Assembly: GCF_042477335.2 (NCBI RefSeq)
Contig: NC_091249.1
Location: 43,260,001 to 43,324,000, forward strand
Direction of reading: 5' to 3'
From: Ovis canadensis
Lineage: Eukaryota; Chordata; Mammalia; Artiodactyla; Bovidae
Length of the DNA stretch: 64,000 bases
Made by a program: the position numbers and the translations under genes. The notes beneath the pieces were generated by a model. The model was not told the origin of the DNA, ran no database searches, and saw only the letters and a program-made list of their open reading frames with translations. Positions 34,855-47,290 of the stretch are shown piece after piece (position 1 is the stretch's first letter; every line of letters starts with the position of its first letter).

Positions 34855-37800
34855 AGAAGTACATTATCTGTGTCTTTGACAAACCACACCTATGAGTCCA
34901 GTGTCTCTACCTCAGTGCTTTGAACCAACAGCCTAGCCACAGAAGCTCATATTCTTAATGGACAAAACTGCATAATTACTCCATTGATGCCTGCAAAGTA
35001 ACTCACTTAGCATTCAGTCGGAACAAAGAAAGAAAACCAGATTTCACTTGGCCCCATTCAGGATGTGTTTTTGCTTGTCAATAGCATTCAAGCCTACTTT
35101 TTCTTGGCCAATGTCCAACATAACCTGCCTTCCTGTTGCCATCTGTCCTAATGTGTATCATATGCTTGAGAGGATTTTTTTCTTTTAATGTGGAGTTTTA
35201 CTTGCAAGTTTAGAAAAACAAAACAATACCTGCTAGCAGTGGGATATTTGAAATTCTGCTGTCCAGAGGCACAGGTTGAGAGATGACAAAATCAGCAACT
35301 GCAATAATACATATTTTGAGAATATTTTAGCATTTTTTCCACAAATGCATTTGACAAATTATATTTGTGTTTAAAAAGCTCTTATGCTTAAAGAGAGTTG
35401 GAATAAAGATATTTTCCCTTTTAAAAAGTACTCTCAGATGGTTTTGGAGTGGGAAAATTGTAGAACTGCAAAGATAAGATTAAGAATATAAGAGAAAAGG
35501 ATAATAATTTTATCTTTGTTACAAGGATTAAATTAGATAATCCATGTTAGGCAGTTAGAATGATGCCTAACAGTGATTGCATAAAATAAATTGCTATCAT
35601 TATTATCCTCATCAACATCGGAGGGAATAAGCAGCTCAGATTTTATTTTTCCATTAAAATTTACTCAACAGATTAGCATCTCAATGCATAGGGCAGACAA
35701 TCCAATGGCTTCCTGTTTTCTGACATATTTTTGTTTTTTCTAAATAATTTTTCATATTGATTCGATGAAACATCTGACATCCATTACTTAAAAGAACAAA
35801 CCAAATAAATATTTTAAATGTTAAACATGACCATGGATTACAGGCTAAACATTTGTGGCACAGCTTCCCCAGATAAAGCAATATCCTTTTCAGTTTGGCT
35901 CTCTTTGGTCAGTTGTCTGGGAAAGCTAACTGTTGGATTTGTAGAATATAATCTTGAGAAGGTCTTGAAACATGTGGTTTTTCCTGGGATCCTGTTGTTA
36001 TTTTCTGGTAGTTCAGATAAGCACTAGCAGTGGGGAAAGCCTCAGTTCTTGGGTGGATAAGGACCTAAACATCCACCTAGTCACTTCATCCAATGTCTCC
36101 AAACCTCTTGATCTTGAAAGGAATTTGATAAATGAGTGACATATCTGGAACCTACTGTTGTCACTTAAAGAAGCACCTCTCTCAGTATCTTTCAGGATTC
36201 GGTGTCAAGAATCGGCAAAGGCTATGGGAAATAAAATTTAAGTTCACATCAAGGAAGGAAAATTGAAACTCACTTTTTCAAAAATGTGTTTATTTATTTG
36301 TTGTTCTTGGCCTAGTTTCTAGAGGCATATGTAGCCCTAAAATGATTGATCTGCTCCTCAACACAGGCTCCTGCGCCTGCTCGGAGGACCCATGACCCCA
36401 TCCTGTTCCGGAAATACCCTGCTTCATGAGATGCCGCCACATTTCCCATTTTAAACAGCTCAACAGGCACTACATTTGATTTTCAGAATCAGCACAAAAC
36501 AAGTAACAGTAATGATGATACTTTTACCACAAAAAGCAACGAAACATTAGTTTCTTATATGCACAACTCAGAGCCAATTATCAGCAAATGGTTTTGCAAT
36601 AAGGTCCCAGATACCTGGGGCCTTGGAGGTGGTGCCACTAAAGGGGGAGACACTCCAGTTTTACTGCTTTAAGAAGAACTTGATTGTGAGGTTCAAAGAC
36701 AAAGTTATCAAAACTGCTATCTTTAACCAGCAGTGAATATTCACCCTGACAGGGCTCTCTGAAGCTCTTGAGTGCAAGTCAGGAGTCCCCACCTCTGAGA
36801 GCACCACAGCCATGCACCGGGGACAAGGACCACATTGCCAAGGCTTGACACTAATGAGGCCACTCAGACCCACACAGGGTCTGCAGAGCTCCTGTCCTGA
36901 GCAGCTCCAGCCCTGTCCCCATTTGTTGCCTTATCACTGGAAGAGGCTCATAAAAATCTAAGAGCCAGACCCTAATCCTGGTATCTTGAGATTGTTGCTA
37001 AGAAACAACAGCTGGTCTGATCAGACAAAGAAAACCAAGTTGTATATCTTAATCTGTTTTGAAACTTGCTACCTTCTGGTCACCAGCTGAATTTACATCT
37101 CTCTGATTCTCCCAGTTGTAGCAATCTCTGTAACTTCAGAGACAATGGTCTAAAGCCATAAAAGATCCATTGCTATTAGCCGGCCACTTAGAAGGAAGAT
37201 ATTATTTTCTCATCAATAGTCATTCAAATAAAACTCCTTACAGCAAACACCTAAAATGGGGTCTTTATACAAAACTAGAGTTCAGTAAATACTTGATGAA
37301 TAAATGAATGAAACAATGAAACAACCAACTGATGAAAAAAATTTGATGAGTTGGTAAATGTTAGTAAATTTTTGTCTATCTTGACTAGAATGAAGTTTTC
37401 CCAAAGTACAATCCAATAACTTGTAAGCCGTGTGAGGACACATGTCTACCCCTATTAGTTTTCCCCCCATAAGGTTATACTTGAAGGGACACTCAATAAA
37501 TATTTACTGATTGAATCAAATTATATAAATTATATAAGATTTAGTTTTATAGTCTTAATTATCCTAAGAACTCTATAAAAGCATATCTCCTTTTAAAAAT
37601 GTCATTTTTAAAGATAAAGACAACCAAAATGCAAAGCTTATCTTAAAAAAAAAATCATGCACGTTTCCTGGGGAAAATATTTGGCTTTATCTAAAGTTAC
37701 TGAGACTTTTCTAGAAATATGCTATCTGCATACCCACCTGGGATTACTTGTTAGCTTAGGCTCTTAGCCACACAAACAGGCATATGCTGGGATGGCATGT

Positions 37801-40717
37801 CTTATTCTGGCAAAAAAAAAAAAAAAAAAATCCCATCTCCAATGATAGAAAGGGGCAAGAAGGGCTGCTTCAAGAGCCAAACACAGACTCTCAGAGAGTC
37901 TCCCTTTCTCATCTTAGATCTCCTCCCCCTCCACAATGACTCTGAGTTTTTCTTCTCTCTATACAGTTTTTCTCTTATTGTCAAGCAGCGAAAATAAGGA
38001 TATAAGGAAAACTAGCGACTCTTGATGACTGCAGCATCTACGACCCATTTGCAGTGTTGCTAGAGAATACCTGTTAATTTTAAACAGAAAAGGCTAAAGC
38101 AATCGTTGGTAGGTTTTAAGGAGACACTCCCTCCACCACCCTCCTGCCCAATACACACTTTGATTAAAAGCATTTAGGACCCAAGCGATGCTAGTATATG
38201 CTTCAGGGCTCCAAGTCAATCCACAGATGTAGGCCTGTCTTAACCAGTAGACTGAAGGCCAAGGCCAGTTTGCTAGAAGCCAGCAATGGCTCAGCAGTGT
38301 GAAAATTCTGAATGTTCCCAATTTTCTGTTTATCAAGTGGCAAATATTCTCAGGCTAAATTTGGTGGCAAAGACATGGCAAAAAATATCCCTTACTTATA
38401 AAGGAGGAAAAGATGCTTATGTGGGCAGGAAGTTAGAAGAATCTTTCGGCATTGAGGTTATCACCATATTAAGTGGGAGTTTGGGATCAGTTGGCAAAGC
38501 CACTTGACTGGCAGAGACCACTGTCACTGTCACAGAAACTCTGACTACATGATTGCAGGGCAGAGAGAAGGCTTCCCATACTCGCATGGGGGCTCACGGG
38601 CCCTGGCTGGGTACACTGTATAAAACTTATGAAGTGAGACGAAACGCAGAACTGGTTTTTCTCATGGAAAACAATATTAGAAATGAACAGGTGAGTTCCT
38701 TATCATGTTTAAAGAGTATAACCAAATGTTTCAACTTGAGTAAATGGAACAGCCTGCTCATCAGTGTAGCCAGTGTGTTACTGTCTTGCAGATTTCCAGT
38801 TAGCACCACTACATAATTCTTTCCACCCTTCCCAAGGGCACCTGTTTTTGTCAAATGTCTCCATCACTTAGGATAAGAAACTATAAAAGTTCGACACATT
38901 CCAATCCACCAGAGAAAGTATTTTCCATCAGAAACAGCAACACAGTTGCACAGCTTACTTACTACTTTTATGACAAGGGGCCAACAAGAAATGGGGGGAA
39001 ATGTGAATGACTTCAGATTGGACAATGGAGGTCAGAATTAGCCAGACTCCATGAAAGATTGAGACATATATAAATAAGTTAAAACACAATTAGTGAGGCC
39101 CTGTTTCACTCCATTTTAAATGTGGCAGAATGGGTGCTAAGGGATGGGGAAAGTGAAATGAAAAGGGAAGGAAGATTTCTTAGAACAAAATACGTGACGA
39201 CAGATTAAACCAAACCACAGATATCCTTGCCTATCAGTGACCAGTTCAGTTATGTGTCTTGTATTTTTGTTATAGGGAGACAATGGGAAGGCTAAAAAGA
39301 CAAGGAATTCCTTAAAAGGGTGTGTCCTGATATCACGTGACCAAGAAACCTACAAAGACTGCTGCTGGTGTGTGCTCTAAGCTGTTCAGATTTACGTTGG
39401 TCATCAAGGTAGACTCAGTCTCTCCAATGTCGCTGGGAGCTAAAGGCCTATAAGCGAGAGCTGTCAGTTCTTCCTGATGTTGGATCATTGCTCGGAAATG
39501 GGACCCAATCTCATTGAGCACCGTTGCTGAACTGCCCAAGGCTAGCTGAAGCGACACTCGCTCTCCTAGCACTCAATCAAAGGTCAGTGAAACTGCGCAC
39601 ATACTCCTTTCTCTCTCAGTGGATCAATGCTGAAGGAAGAATATTATCAAGGGCCAGAGGGGATGAGAAGGTAACTCTTCTTGATAAAATTAGCTGTTCC
39701 AGGGCAGTCTGTTTGAACCATAACCCTCTGCATGGCTCCTCCTCTCAAGGTTTCCTTGTCTGGGCTATTTTCACCTATTTTTGCAGAAACGCTCCCCCAC
39801 ACTCAGGAGGGCATCCCAGGCTTCCCCTTGGAGGTACAAGCAAGAAAGATGAAGATGCCTACAACGGTCTTGATGGTGGGGCTTGGCATTACTTTTGCCA
39901 CAAATTCAATGCTTTCATAGACACAACAAAAAAATTACTGGAAGCTTAATATCTTATATTCAGCCTCTCACTGAAGTACTTTATTTTCGTGGTTTTTTTT
40001 TTTTTTAAACGCTAAAATGTTACTGAAAACATGAAAACAAAATTTTCTCAACTAGCTGCTTTGGAACAATAATATACTGTATTATGAAGCTCCATACATT
40101 TTAAATGTTTCTGAAATCCTGACAGGACACGGTAAGTCCCCATTTTTCTTTTCCACTTGAATTTTAAATTTTAAACCATCTTCTTCCACTTTCAGGCTCT
40201 TCTGCATCAAGACCAGCTGCTGGATAGAAGGAGCCATGAGAAAAGTGCATGAGAAGTAAGCATGGAAAACAGACATGGAGTGCCTGTGGGGCTGAAGATG
40301 GCCCGGACTCAGCAAAGGCTTCAGCAACTGCATCCGTAGTCCCCGCTGGGCAGCCTGAGGCAGAGGCCAGGCCAAACTACAACAGCAGGAAGAAGGGTTG
40401 TACAGTGGGTCCCCTTGAATTCATGCTACTAAAAAAGGTGCAATGAGAAACAAGTCCCTGTGCATTCTCAGTCACAACTGTGGGCAGAAGAGCCCATCCG
40501 ATTCCTCCCTTTGGTATTAAATAACAGTTGTTGTTTTTTTTTTTTTTTTTAAAAAAAGCTTTTTAGAAACAAAGCAAATACATGGTGGGCCTGGAAATGT
40601 AAGCCATCCCAGGTTGGTTGTCCACTGAAATGAGTCTCATCCCTAGTCATAAATAAATAATCTCTCTCCTGGTCTGACTTCCACGCCAGGATCAATATCT
40701 CTTAACATCTTACTTAT
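34855..40717. other. Intergenic DNA downstream of PRDM6, no supported gene
   Basis: Mostly unique-looking. It contains a worn MIR-like piece near 35500-35610, an L2-like 'cagtaaatacttgatgaataaatgaatg' tail near 37280, A- and T-runs (37812-37830, 39992-40004, 40534-40551), and long frames without similarity at 39333-39949. No splice sites or domains support a gene. Confidence 0.5.
37812..37830. repeat. Poly-A run (A19)
   Basis: Nineteen A with no recognisable retroposon body on its left side. Confidence 0.85.
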
Positions 40718-40723
40718 TTTATT
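40718..40723 (-). promoter_or_regulatory. Candidate polyadenylation signal of PRDM6
   Basis: TTTATT on the plus strand reads AATAAA on the minus strand, about 120 bases past the TAA stop. It is the first canonical hexamer downstream of the coding sequence. Another AATAAA on the same strand lies near 39980-39985, so a longer 3' UTR is possible. The sequence alone cannot choose between them. Confidence 0.45.
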
Positions 40724-40844
40724 ACTGCTTTTGGTTTTCTGGGACTGATTGAAAGTTGCTTCGAGGAAATCTTTGGTTTTGCTTAAGTGTCCGTGACATT
40801 TAATCATGACTTTCCTTGCAGTTTAATTCCAACCAGTCAATCAG
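40724..40844 (-). other. Putative 3' UTR of PRDM6
   Basis: About 120 bases between the stop codon and the first AATAAA. The stretch is AT-rich and free of recognisable repeats. Its true extent depends on which polyadenylation site is used. Confidence 0.45.
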
Positions 40845-40959
40845 TTAATCCACTTCGATTGATTCTGGGCTCTCGGTTATTGGCTTGCACTCATTGGGCA
40901 TCCGCTGGTGTCGGCTCAGCTGGGTGGCCTGCGTGAAGCTCCTCTCACACCTCTCACAC
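40845..40959 (-). CDS. PRDM6: PRDM6 terminal coding exon, zinc finger 4 and C-terminus
   Basis: Last coding segment. The acceptor is CTCCTCCAG|G at 40961-40960, and the exon's first base completes the Lys codon AA|G. It encodes 37 residues, [17 protein letters not shown] onward, ending [12 protein letters not shown] with a TAA stop at 40847-40845. Finger 4 keeps the two Cys and one His, but its fourth ligand is a Cys seven residues after the His (HQRMPNEC), a C2HC variant. The HTGEKPFK linker spans the splice junction. The acidic tail is the gene's true C-terminus. Upstream in-frame codons back to 41027 on the minus strand are intronic and should not be included. Confidence 0.9.
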
Positions 40960-41798
40960 CTGGAGGAGGCAAGAGAGAAAATTGAGACCAGGGAGCGGGG
41001 CCTGCAGGGTGATGGGCTTCCTCTCATCCTGCCTAATCAGAACAGACACTCCAAAGTGGCTTCAGATTTTACCGGCTCAAGAGGTTTAATTGGTGGCTCC
41101 TTCCAAGGCCCGGACGCCTGTGATGGGACAAAGCCCGGCTGATGCACAACAGAGGGATCTGTCAATAGGCAGGGGGAAGGTGATTTCTCCAGAGGGCCCT
41201 GTCCTGCTGCAGCTCTGATCACTGTCAGTTCAAATAGATAAAGAACAAAAAGAGATTTTTAGGAGTGAGCCATCAAAGCAGCAGCTTGTCTGCAGTTTTC
41301 TGCTCCGTAACCCCAAAGAGAAATGGATGACAAATAGAATTTCACCTGCTGCTAATTTGAAATCGGGAATTCTACTCCCCTCAACACAGCGGCCAGAGAG
41401 CCATCAGCCCTGAATCTGGAAACTGGAGGAAGCAATGCATTAGTCTGTGGTGAGTGTGGGAGGTGGGTATGAGTGGCCGCTTTCGAGCCAAAGCTAGAGT
41501 ATTGCACCTCAACCAAAGTTAGGGTTAAAAAATGTTTGCAGAGGGATGGGAAAAACTCAAAATCAATCAATGTTTGTGTGTTTCAGGTTCACCTCTCTAC
41601 CAGACACAGCAGAAAGAATGTACATGCGGGCCATACTTAAGAGTTGGTGTGTCCATTAAGGACAAAATTGGCATCATGTTTCAAGAATATCTCGTCTCCT
41701 TAACTTAAAAAATAAAATAGCTAATCTAGAGACCTTGGGCCTAACACATCTTCCATGCAACACATACCAACTAGCTTGATGGCTACACAATCTTCAGA

Positions 41799-41816
41799 AC
41801 ACACACACACACACAC
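41799..41816. repeat. (AC)9 microsatellite
   Basis: Nine AC dinucleotides, about 65 bases from the alternating tract at 41880. Both are in the last PRDM6 intron. Confidence 0.9.
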
Positions 41817-41879
41817 GCATCCAATGGTGTCCTCTGGTTTTTCTATGGTGGTGGTTGTTCCTGGCTGGTTACCAATGAT

Positions 41880-41914
41880 TGTGTGTGTATACACACGCGT
41901 GCACATGCACACGC
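41880..41914. repeat. Strict alternating purine-pyrimidine tract (Z-DNA-prone)
   Basis: Thirty-five consecutive bases alternate pyrimidine and purine: TG repeats, a TATA centre, CACACGCGTGCAC, then CATGCACACGC. The left half contains the palindrome GTGTGTATACACAC. It sits about 0.9 kb inside the last intron from the terminal exon acceptor. Confidence 0.8.
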
Positions 41915-42419
41915 TGCAGAAGCGAGCTCTGCACAGATGGTGGCTTCCCTGTCCCTCAGGCCGCTTGTCTGGGCTACCTGCAGCATTGGTCAAGCTACCC
42001 ACTAGGGCACAGCAGCCACCTTGGCTCTCCCCCTAATGTCCTCTCCTCAAACCTTTGAGGGAAAAGATACTGAGGAGAGCTGCAGACACGTGTCTTCTTT
42101 TAAATGAGGCAATTCTGGTCTCAGGTTCTTACACTGGTGGGGCTGAGGGGAGCCCTCAGCAGAAAGTCCACATTGCGTCTCATATGCTGTGAGCCCCACT
42201 ATCCAGTCAGAGGGTCTCTAATTTTCCTTTTGAGTAAAGTACACAAAGTGCTTTGCTAGGAAGACAATTACCTATAAAAATAAATCACCTCTATCCATAT
42301 TAGGGAGTCCCACCTATTTCTTTAACGTTGGGAGGCTGGAGCTTGACCATCACACTTGGATTTTTCAGGGCTCCTGTGCCAGCTGGATGTGTCAGGATGA
42401 GGAAGTTGTGTTTCTTTGA

Positions 42420-42730
42420 TTGTCTTTCAGAGAATATTCTTAGCAGCCTGTTCCACTGTTAAAAACTGCACTGTGATCTTGACAAATGTATAATGTCAGC
42501 TTTAATGTATCAGACCTATCAGCTCAATGAAAATAACTCAGAAGTATTGATCAGCTAATGATTTTTGGTGTATTCATTAACGTCCATGGGCAGCTTATCC
42601 CCTCTCCAGAGCTCCTGGAGTGCTGATGACATGCCAGTGAGCTGCTGATTGTTTATTAGAAAACTGATTAGTTACTGGATTGGTGTGTCAAAATATACTA
42701 CCTTTCACTGCCTGATAAACTTTCAAATTA
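42420..42730. promoter_or_regulatory. Candidate conserved non-coding element in the last intron
   Basis: Repeat-free block with several ATTA/TAAT cores, CTTATC and TGATAA (GATA-type) motifs and a TCAGCTAATGATTT stretch. Motif density alone proves nothing; only comparison with other mammals would. Confidence 0.22.
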
Positions 42731-43525
42731 TTATATTTCTTTTTAAAAACTTTAAGCTTTAGAACCAATTTCAAAGAGAGCTGAAGAGTTTGAACAATTA
42801 CAAGGAATGACCAGTCACGTAGGTTGCGCTTTTGTACCTCTGATCTTGTGTATCAGAATATAAACAGTTCAGAAGTGGGAAGCGTAGTGCTTCGTATATG
42901 GCAAGGGTGCATGTCTATATATAAGCATCAGACAGTACGAGGTGGGTTGACACTTTTCTCATGTGTTTGCCTAAATGCCTCCCAGATATTTACACTCATG
43001 GAACCATTTGTTGTTGTCATAGTCGGGAGATTTACTAAATCTATAAGGCTCCTGAGATCATCACTGAAAAATCTTCTCTAGGGCCATCTGCTCACCAAGT
43101 GTGAGTGGAAATATATGCAGATATGTAGACAGTTACCTTAACTTAGATCCTTTACCTAGGAAAGGATCCTTTTCCCCTTCTGGAAAAAAGTAGGCTATCA
43201 GAATTAATACTTATGTGTGTTGGTAATTATAAGAATACCATTTATATAATTAAGGAAGTAAAGAAAGCTTGATAGAAAACCATTTTTAATAAAGAGCCTT
43301 GGTTTTATGTTCATCATCTTTAATTTTAGAAACAAATCGCTTCACAAATCATTTTCATAGACAACAGAACTCATCAGAAGGACAGACTCAAAGTAAATAC
43401 TTAGATTCTGGCAGGTCAGAGCTGGACTTCAGCTGGACTGGGATTGAACAAATCCTGAATTACAATCCCAGACAAGTGCCTGGGCAAGGGAACCTTCAAG
43501 CTTGGATTTCATGCTACTCAGCAGG

Positions 43526-43544
43526 AAAAAAAAAAAAAAAAAAA
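43526..43544. repeat. Poly-A run (A19)
   Basis: Nineteen A in the last PRDM6 intron. No retroposon is recognisable beside it. Confidence 0.85.
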
Positions 43545-46419
43545 GAAGGAAAGACATGGGTAATGATCCAGGAGCAAAAGACCTGCCGGGCACAGGGTCC
43601 TCCTCACGGTGCTGACGTCACAGCCTTGAAGGAAATGTCGCAGGAACAACGAAGAGAAAGTTGTCCAAATATTTCAGCAGAGAGCAAGTCCCCAGCTTTG
43701 TACCAATGTGGGCATCTTATATAACACTTGAGTTCCTTTTAGATTTGAGATCATTCTTTACTTAACATGATAGTTGACTGGCTGATAGGTTCAAAGGGAG
43801 TTTAACAATTGTCATCTGAAACTGACAGAAGTGTAAAATGACGTCAAGTTCTGTCACACAGAAAACATGCAGGAAGCTTTCTTTCTGGTCCTCTATGGCC
43901 TGTCACCGAATACTTCCTGAATTAAATCAGGTTGCTTCATACTTATGATGCAATGCACATTTATTGCATATTATGCATATTTACTGATGTGCTTTTTTGA
44001 TTTGCTTTGATTTTGCCTAGATCTTGTTAAAATATAAGATGCTTTTTGGAATATCCTTTGATTATATTCTATACTAAGTCAAACTGTCTTAAGGCAAAAA
44101 CATAGTGATGAGCATTTCCCCTGCTTCTAACGATGAGGAGGAAAAGAAATTCTATAGAAACTCCTGGTCTTCCCAGGCCCAGAAGCCAGGCATCAAGCAG
44201 CTCACATGGATTCCAGGCAGAGCAGCCTCCCTGAAATCTTGAGAGTTTATGTTTAATAACAGAGAAGGAGAAGGAGATCTTACTGTAAAGAGTAAGTTTG
44301 AGACTGACAACTTCCTTCCTTCCCTCCTCTTTTTGATAAAGCGCTTGGCAATTGCTGTGAGATGAAATGAAGTCATATGTTCGTCCCTTGTTCTCCACAA
44401 CTTCCAGTCTCACAGTACAAACTGAAAGTATATGATCCTTTGAAATGTGCTTTTCCTATGATCTCCTTCACCTCACACATTCGGAGTCCACAGCCCAGGT
44501 TAGCTGTTGACAAGCTCAAGGTCTACCTAGAGCATGGGGGTAGGGAGGAGAGGGGAGTTTTTCAGTGGGATTTCAGCCAGTCACACCATGAGACAAAGCC
44601 TGGAATGAAACTCTCTTCTCAATACCAGATCTTCTCCGGACTGCTTATACGGCACCAATCTTGATCTGTCTTGAAAAGCCACTTTTCATCGGAAGATTTT
44701 AGAAGCTATAAAGGGCTTTCCCCTGCTGGGGCCTGGCCCCCCGAGAATCTTGCAAAGGCCTCCCAGGCCCTGGGGTGGGTGGGACAGTTTGGGGACTGAA
44801 TCCTTTGGGGCATCTATTTGGAAGCTGCCCAAAGTGTACAGTTTAGGGTTGTGCTTCTTAACAAGATTCTTTTCCTTCTTTGCAAAATTGTTTAAGTCAA
44901 TACCCATTAGTTGAAGTAGTAAAATTAACTATTGTGGCAAAACCCATTTTACTGACTAATCTGCAACAAATTTTTTTTTGAATGTTTGTTTTATAGGCTT
45001 GTAAAAGGATATCTTCAAAATATTTACAAATGTCCATGGGATGGATATCCATGAGCTATGATTGGAAGATTCCCAAAATTCCCCTGGGATAGTTCAATCC
45101 TGAACGATCCGGTTGTATACACTGAAGGATTTAAGTCTCCATTTCCTAGAAGACGTTTATATCTTGCACTTACAAAGGAAGTGTTCACTCAGGTCTCCCC
45201 TGGCAACATATATTTGATAAATTTTTAAAAACCCCGCAGCATGTGGCTATCTTAATACAAGAAGAAGCAGGAGGAACTAAACCATGCACAAAGAATCTAA
45301 TCCAACCAACTTTCGCGTTTCTTTGTTTTTCCAGATGAAATTAGGTTATGGTCCCTAAGAATACTTTGAGAAAAAAAAACACACACAAATACTAAAGTCC
45401 TGGAACTACTAATCTGATGAATTAAAATTAAGTTAAAATGGCACCTTTATCGGAAACATGACAAAAACGGGATGTTAGAGGAAAAAAATTGAGTGGAGTC
45501 AACGAGGTTACACTTAAGTAACACCTTAACATTAACAGAAATCTATTTCCCATTCTGACCCCGAAGCCTCTTCAATTAATTACTAAAATCTATTTACACA
45601 GCAACAAGATAAAAATCAATCTGATGCCTGGCACTGCCTCTGTCTGGCTACCTTCTCTGTTATAAGGGGCCACGAGGATCCTTGGCCCTCTTGCATCTCT
45701 GCTTTTGAAGAGCTCTCTTGCTCACAGGCACAGGGAGTATGCCACTGGCATCTCCCACATCCAGAGCAGTGGTGAAGCCAGAGATTGTGAAGCCCCTGGG
45801 GACCTGGGGCAATGACAAAGCCCACTGTGCAGGACACAGACATCTGCCCTAGGGAATTCCAGGGCTGTGCTAACCCACTTGGTCCTCACAGTGGACTAGA
45901 AAGAAAGGGGCTCCTCAGGGCTATGGCAGCCCCAGAGGACACGGCCTGCCTGGTGTGGTGCAGGCTGGATTTTTAGACCTCATCCAGTCCCCTCACCAGA
46001 TGTCTTATGCAACAAACAAGCTCCACCCACAAACACAGACAAAAATGAAAAGTTGCAATTATTAATTAATATCGTAAATTAAACCACAATGGAAAATAGT
46101 TAAGAATAATGAATAAAGGTTACTAGTTGGTGAGGAAGTGGGTGAAGATGAGTGTTTATGACCTTTCCCTCAGCTGCAGACACTGAGGCATGCAGGATGC
46201 AGACCAGCAGGACTCTGCCACTGTGAGCCAAGCCCCGCCTCTGGCTGAGCACCATGGCAACCACATGCTCCACCCAACCGGTCCGGAGGGAAAAGCATGG
46301 GGACTGAGACTCTGCAGAGACTCCTCGGCTGAGACCAGCAAGGGGATTCGCCTCCTACTGCCTGAATCATTTCCTTTCTTACTTGATCTTATCCTATAGA
46401 AGCAAGGAGATCAAACCAG

Positions 46420-46732
46420 TCAATCCTAAAGGAAATCAACCCTGAATATTCACTGGAAGGACTGATGCTGAAGCCCCAATACTTTCACCATCTGATGCAA
46501 AGAGCTGACTCACTGGAAAAGACCCTGATGCTGGGAAAGACTGAAGGCAAGAGGAAAAGGGGACGACAGAGGATGATAGAGGATGAGATGGTTGGATGGC
46601 ATCACTGATTCAATGAACATGAGTTTGAGGAAACTCCAAGAGATAGTGAAAGACAGGGAAGCCTGGCTTTCTGCAGTCCATGGGGTCACAAAGAGTCAGA
46701 CACAACTGAGTGACTCAACTGAACTGAACAGA
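46420..46732 (+). mobile_element. BovB LINE 3' end fragment, sense
   Basis: CCAGTCAATCCTAAAGGAAA, GATGCTGAAGCCCCAATACT, AAAGACCCTGATGCTGGGAA, GAGATGGTTGGATGGCATCA, ending GTGACTCAACTGAACTGAAC. It is antisense to PRDM6 transcription, in the last intron. It contains an internal GAGGATGATAGAGGATGAGA duplication. Confidence 0.93.
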
Positions 46733-46899
46733 AGGTAAACAGACTATACATCCATGCCCTTTTCATGCTCTTTCTTAATCAAGTAAAGTCATCATGGCAA
46801 ATGAGCAAAGAGAGATATAAGAGGGCTGAACAAAGAAGAGCCTATCACATAGACAGTAAAACCTGTTCTGAGATGACCAATTGTTCACACAAGCTGGTT

Positions 46900-47290
46900 C
46901 ACACTCCCAAGCCTTTCCATATCCCACATGGGCTTCCAGAAAGCCTTCTTCCCTTGTATGTCTGGAAAACTCCTACTCAGCATTCAAAACATATCTTAAA
47001 CCTCATCTCCTCCAGAGAGCATCAATTACTCCACTTCCATGCTACCTGAAACACTGTATACACATGCCTTGCTGTTTTGCAATTTTGCGCCTTCCACCCT
47101 ATGTGGTAATACTTGCATATTAATTGGGCTTCCCCTAAAACTATGAATCTTCAAAGATTAGGGGGCTGAGTCTCATTCACCTTTTTATCTCTTATGCCTA
47201 GCAGTGTGCCTAGTACAAAAGAAGGTGCTCAATAAATATTTGCTGCATGAATGAACACACACATACATGAATGAATGAGTGAGAGAATGA
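46900..47290 (+). mobile_element. L2 LINE 3' end, sense
   Basis: CCAGAAAGCCTTCTTCCCTT, then the classical end GTGTGCCTAGTACAAAAGAA, GGTGCTCAATAAATATTTGC and a TGAATGAA tail at 47260-47290. Confidence 0.82.

Noticed and set aside
43299-43724. A 141-codon plus-strand frame
   Set aside because: It translates through an A19 run into poly-Lys and lies in the last PRDM6 intron on the opposite strand; chance is the simplest explanation.
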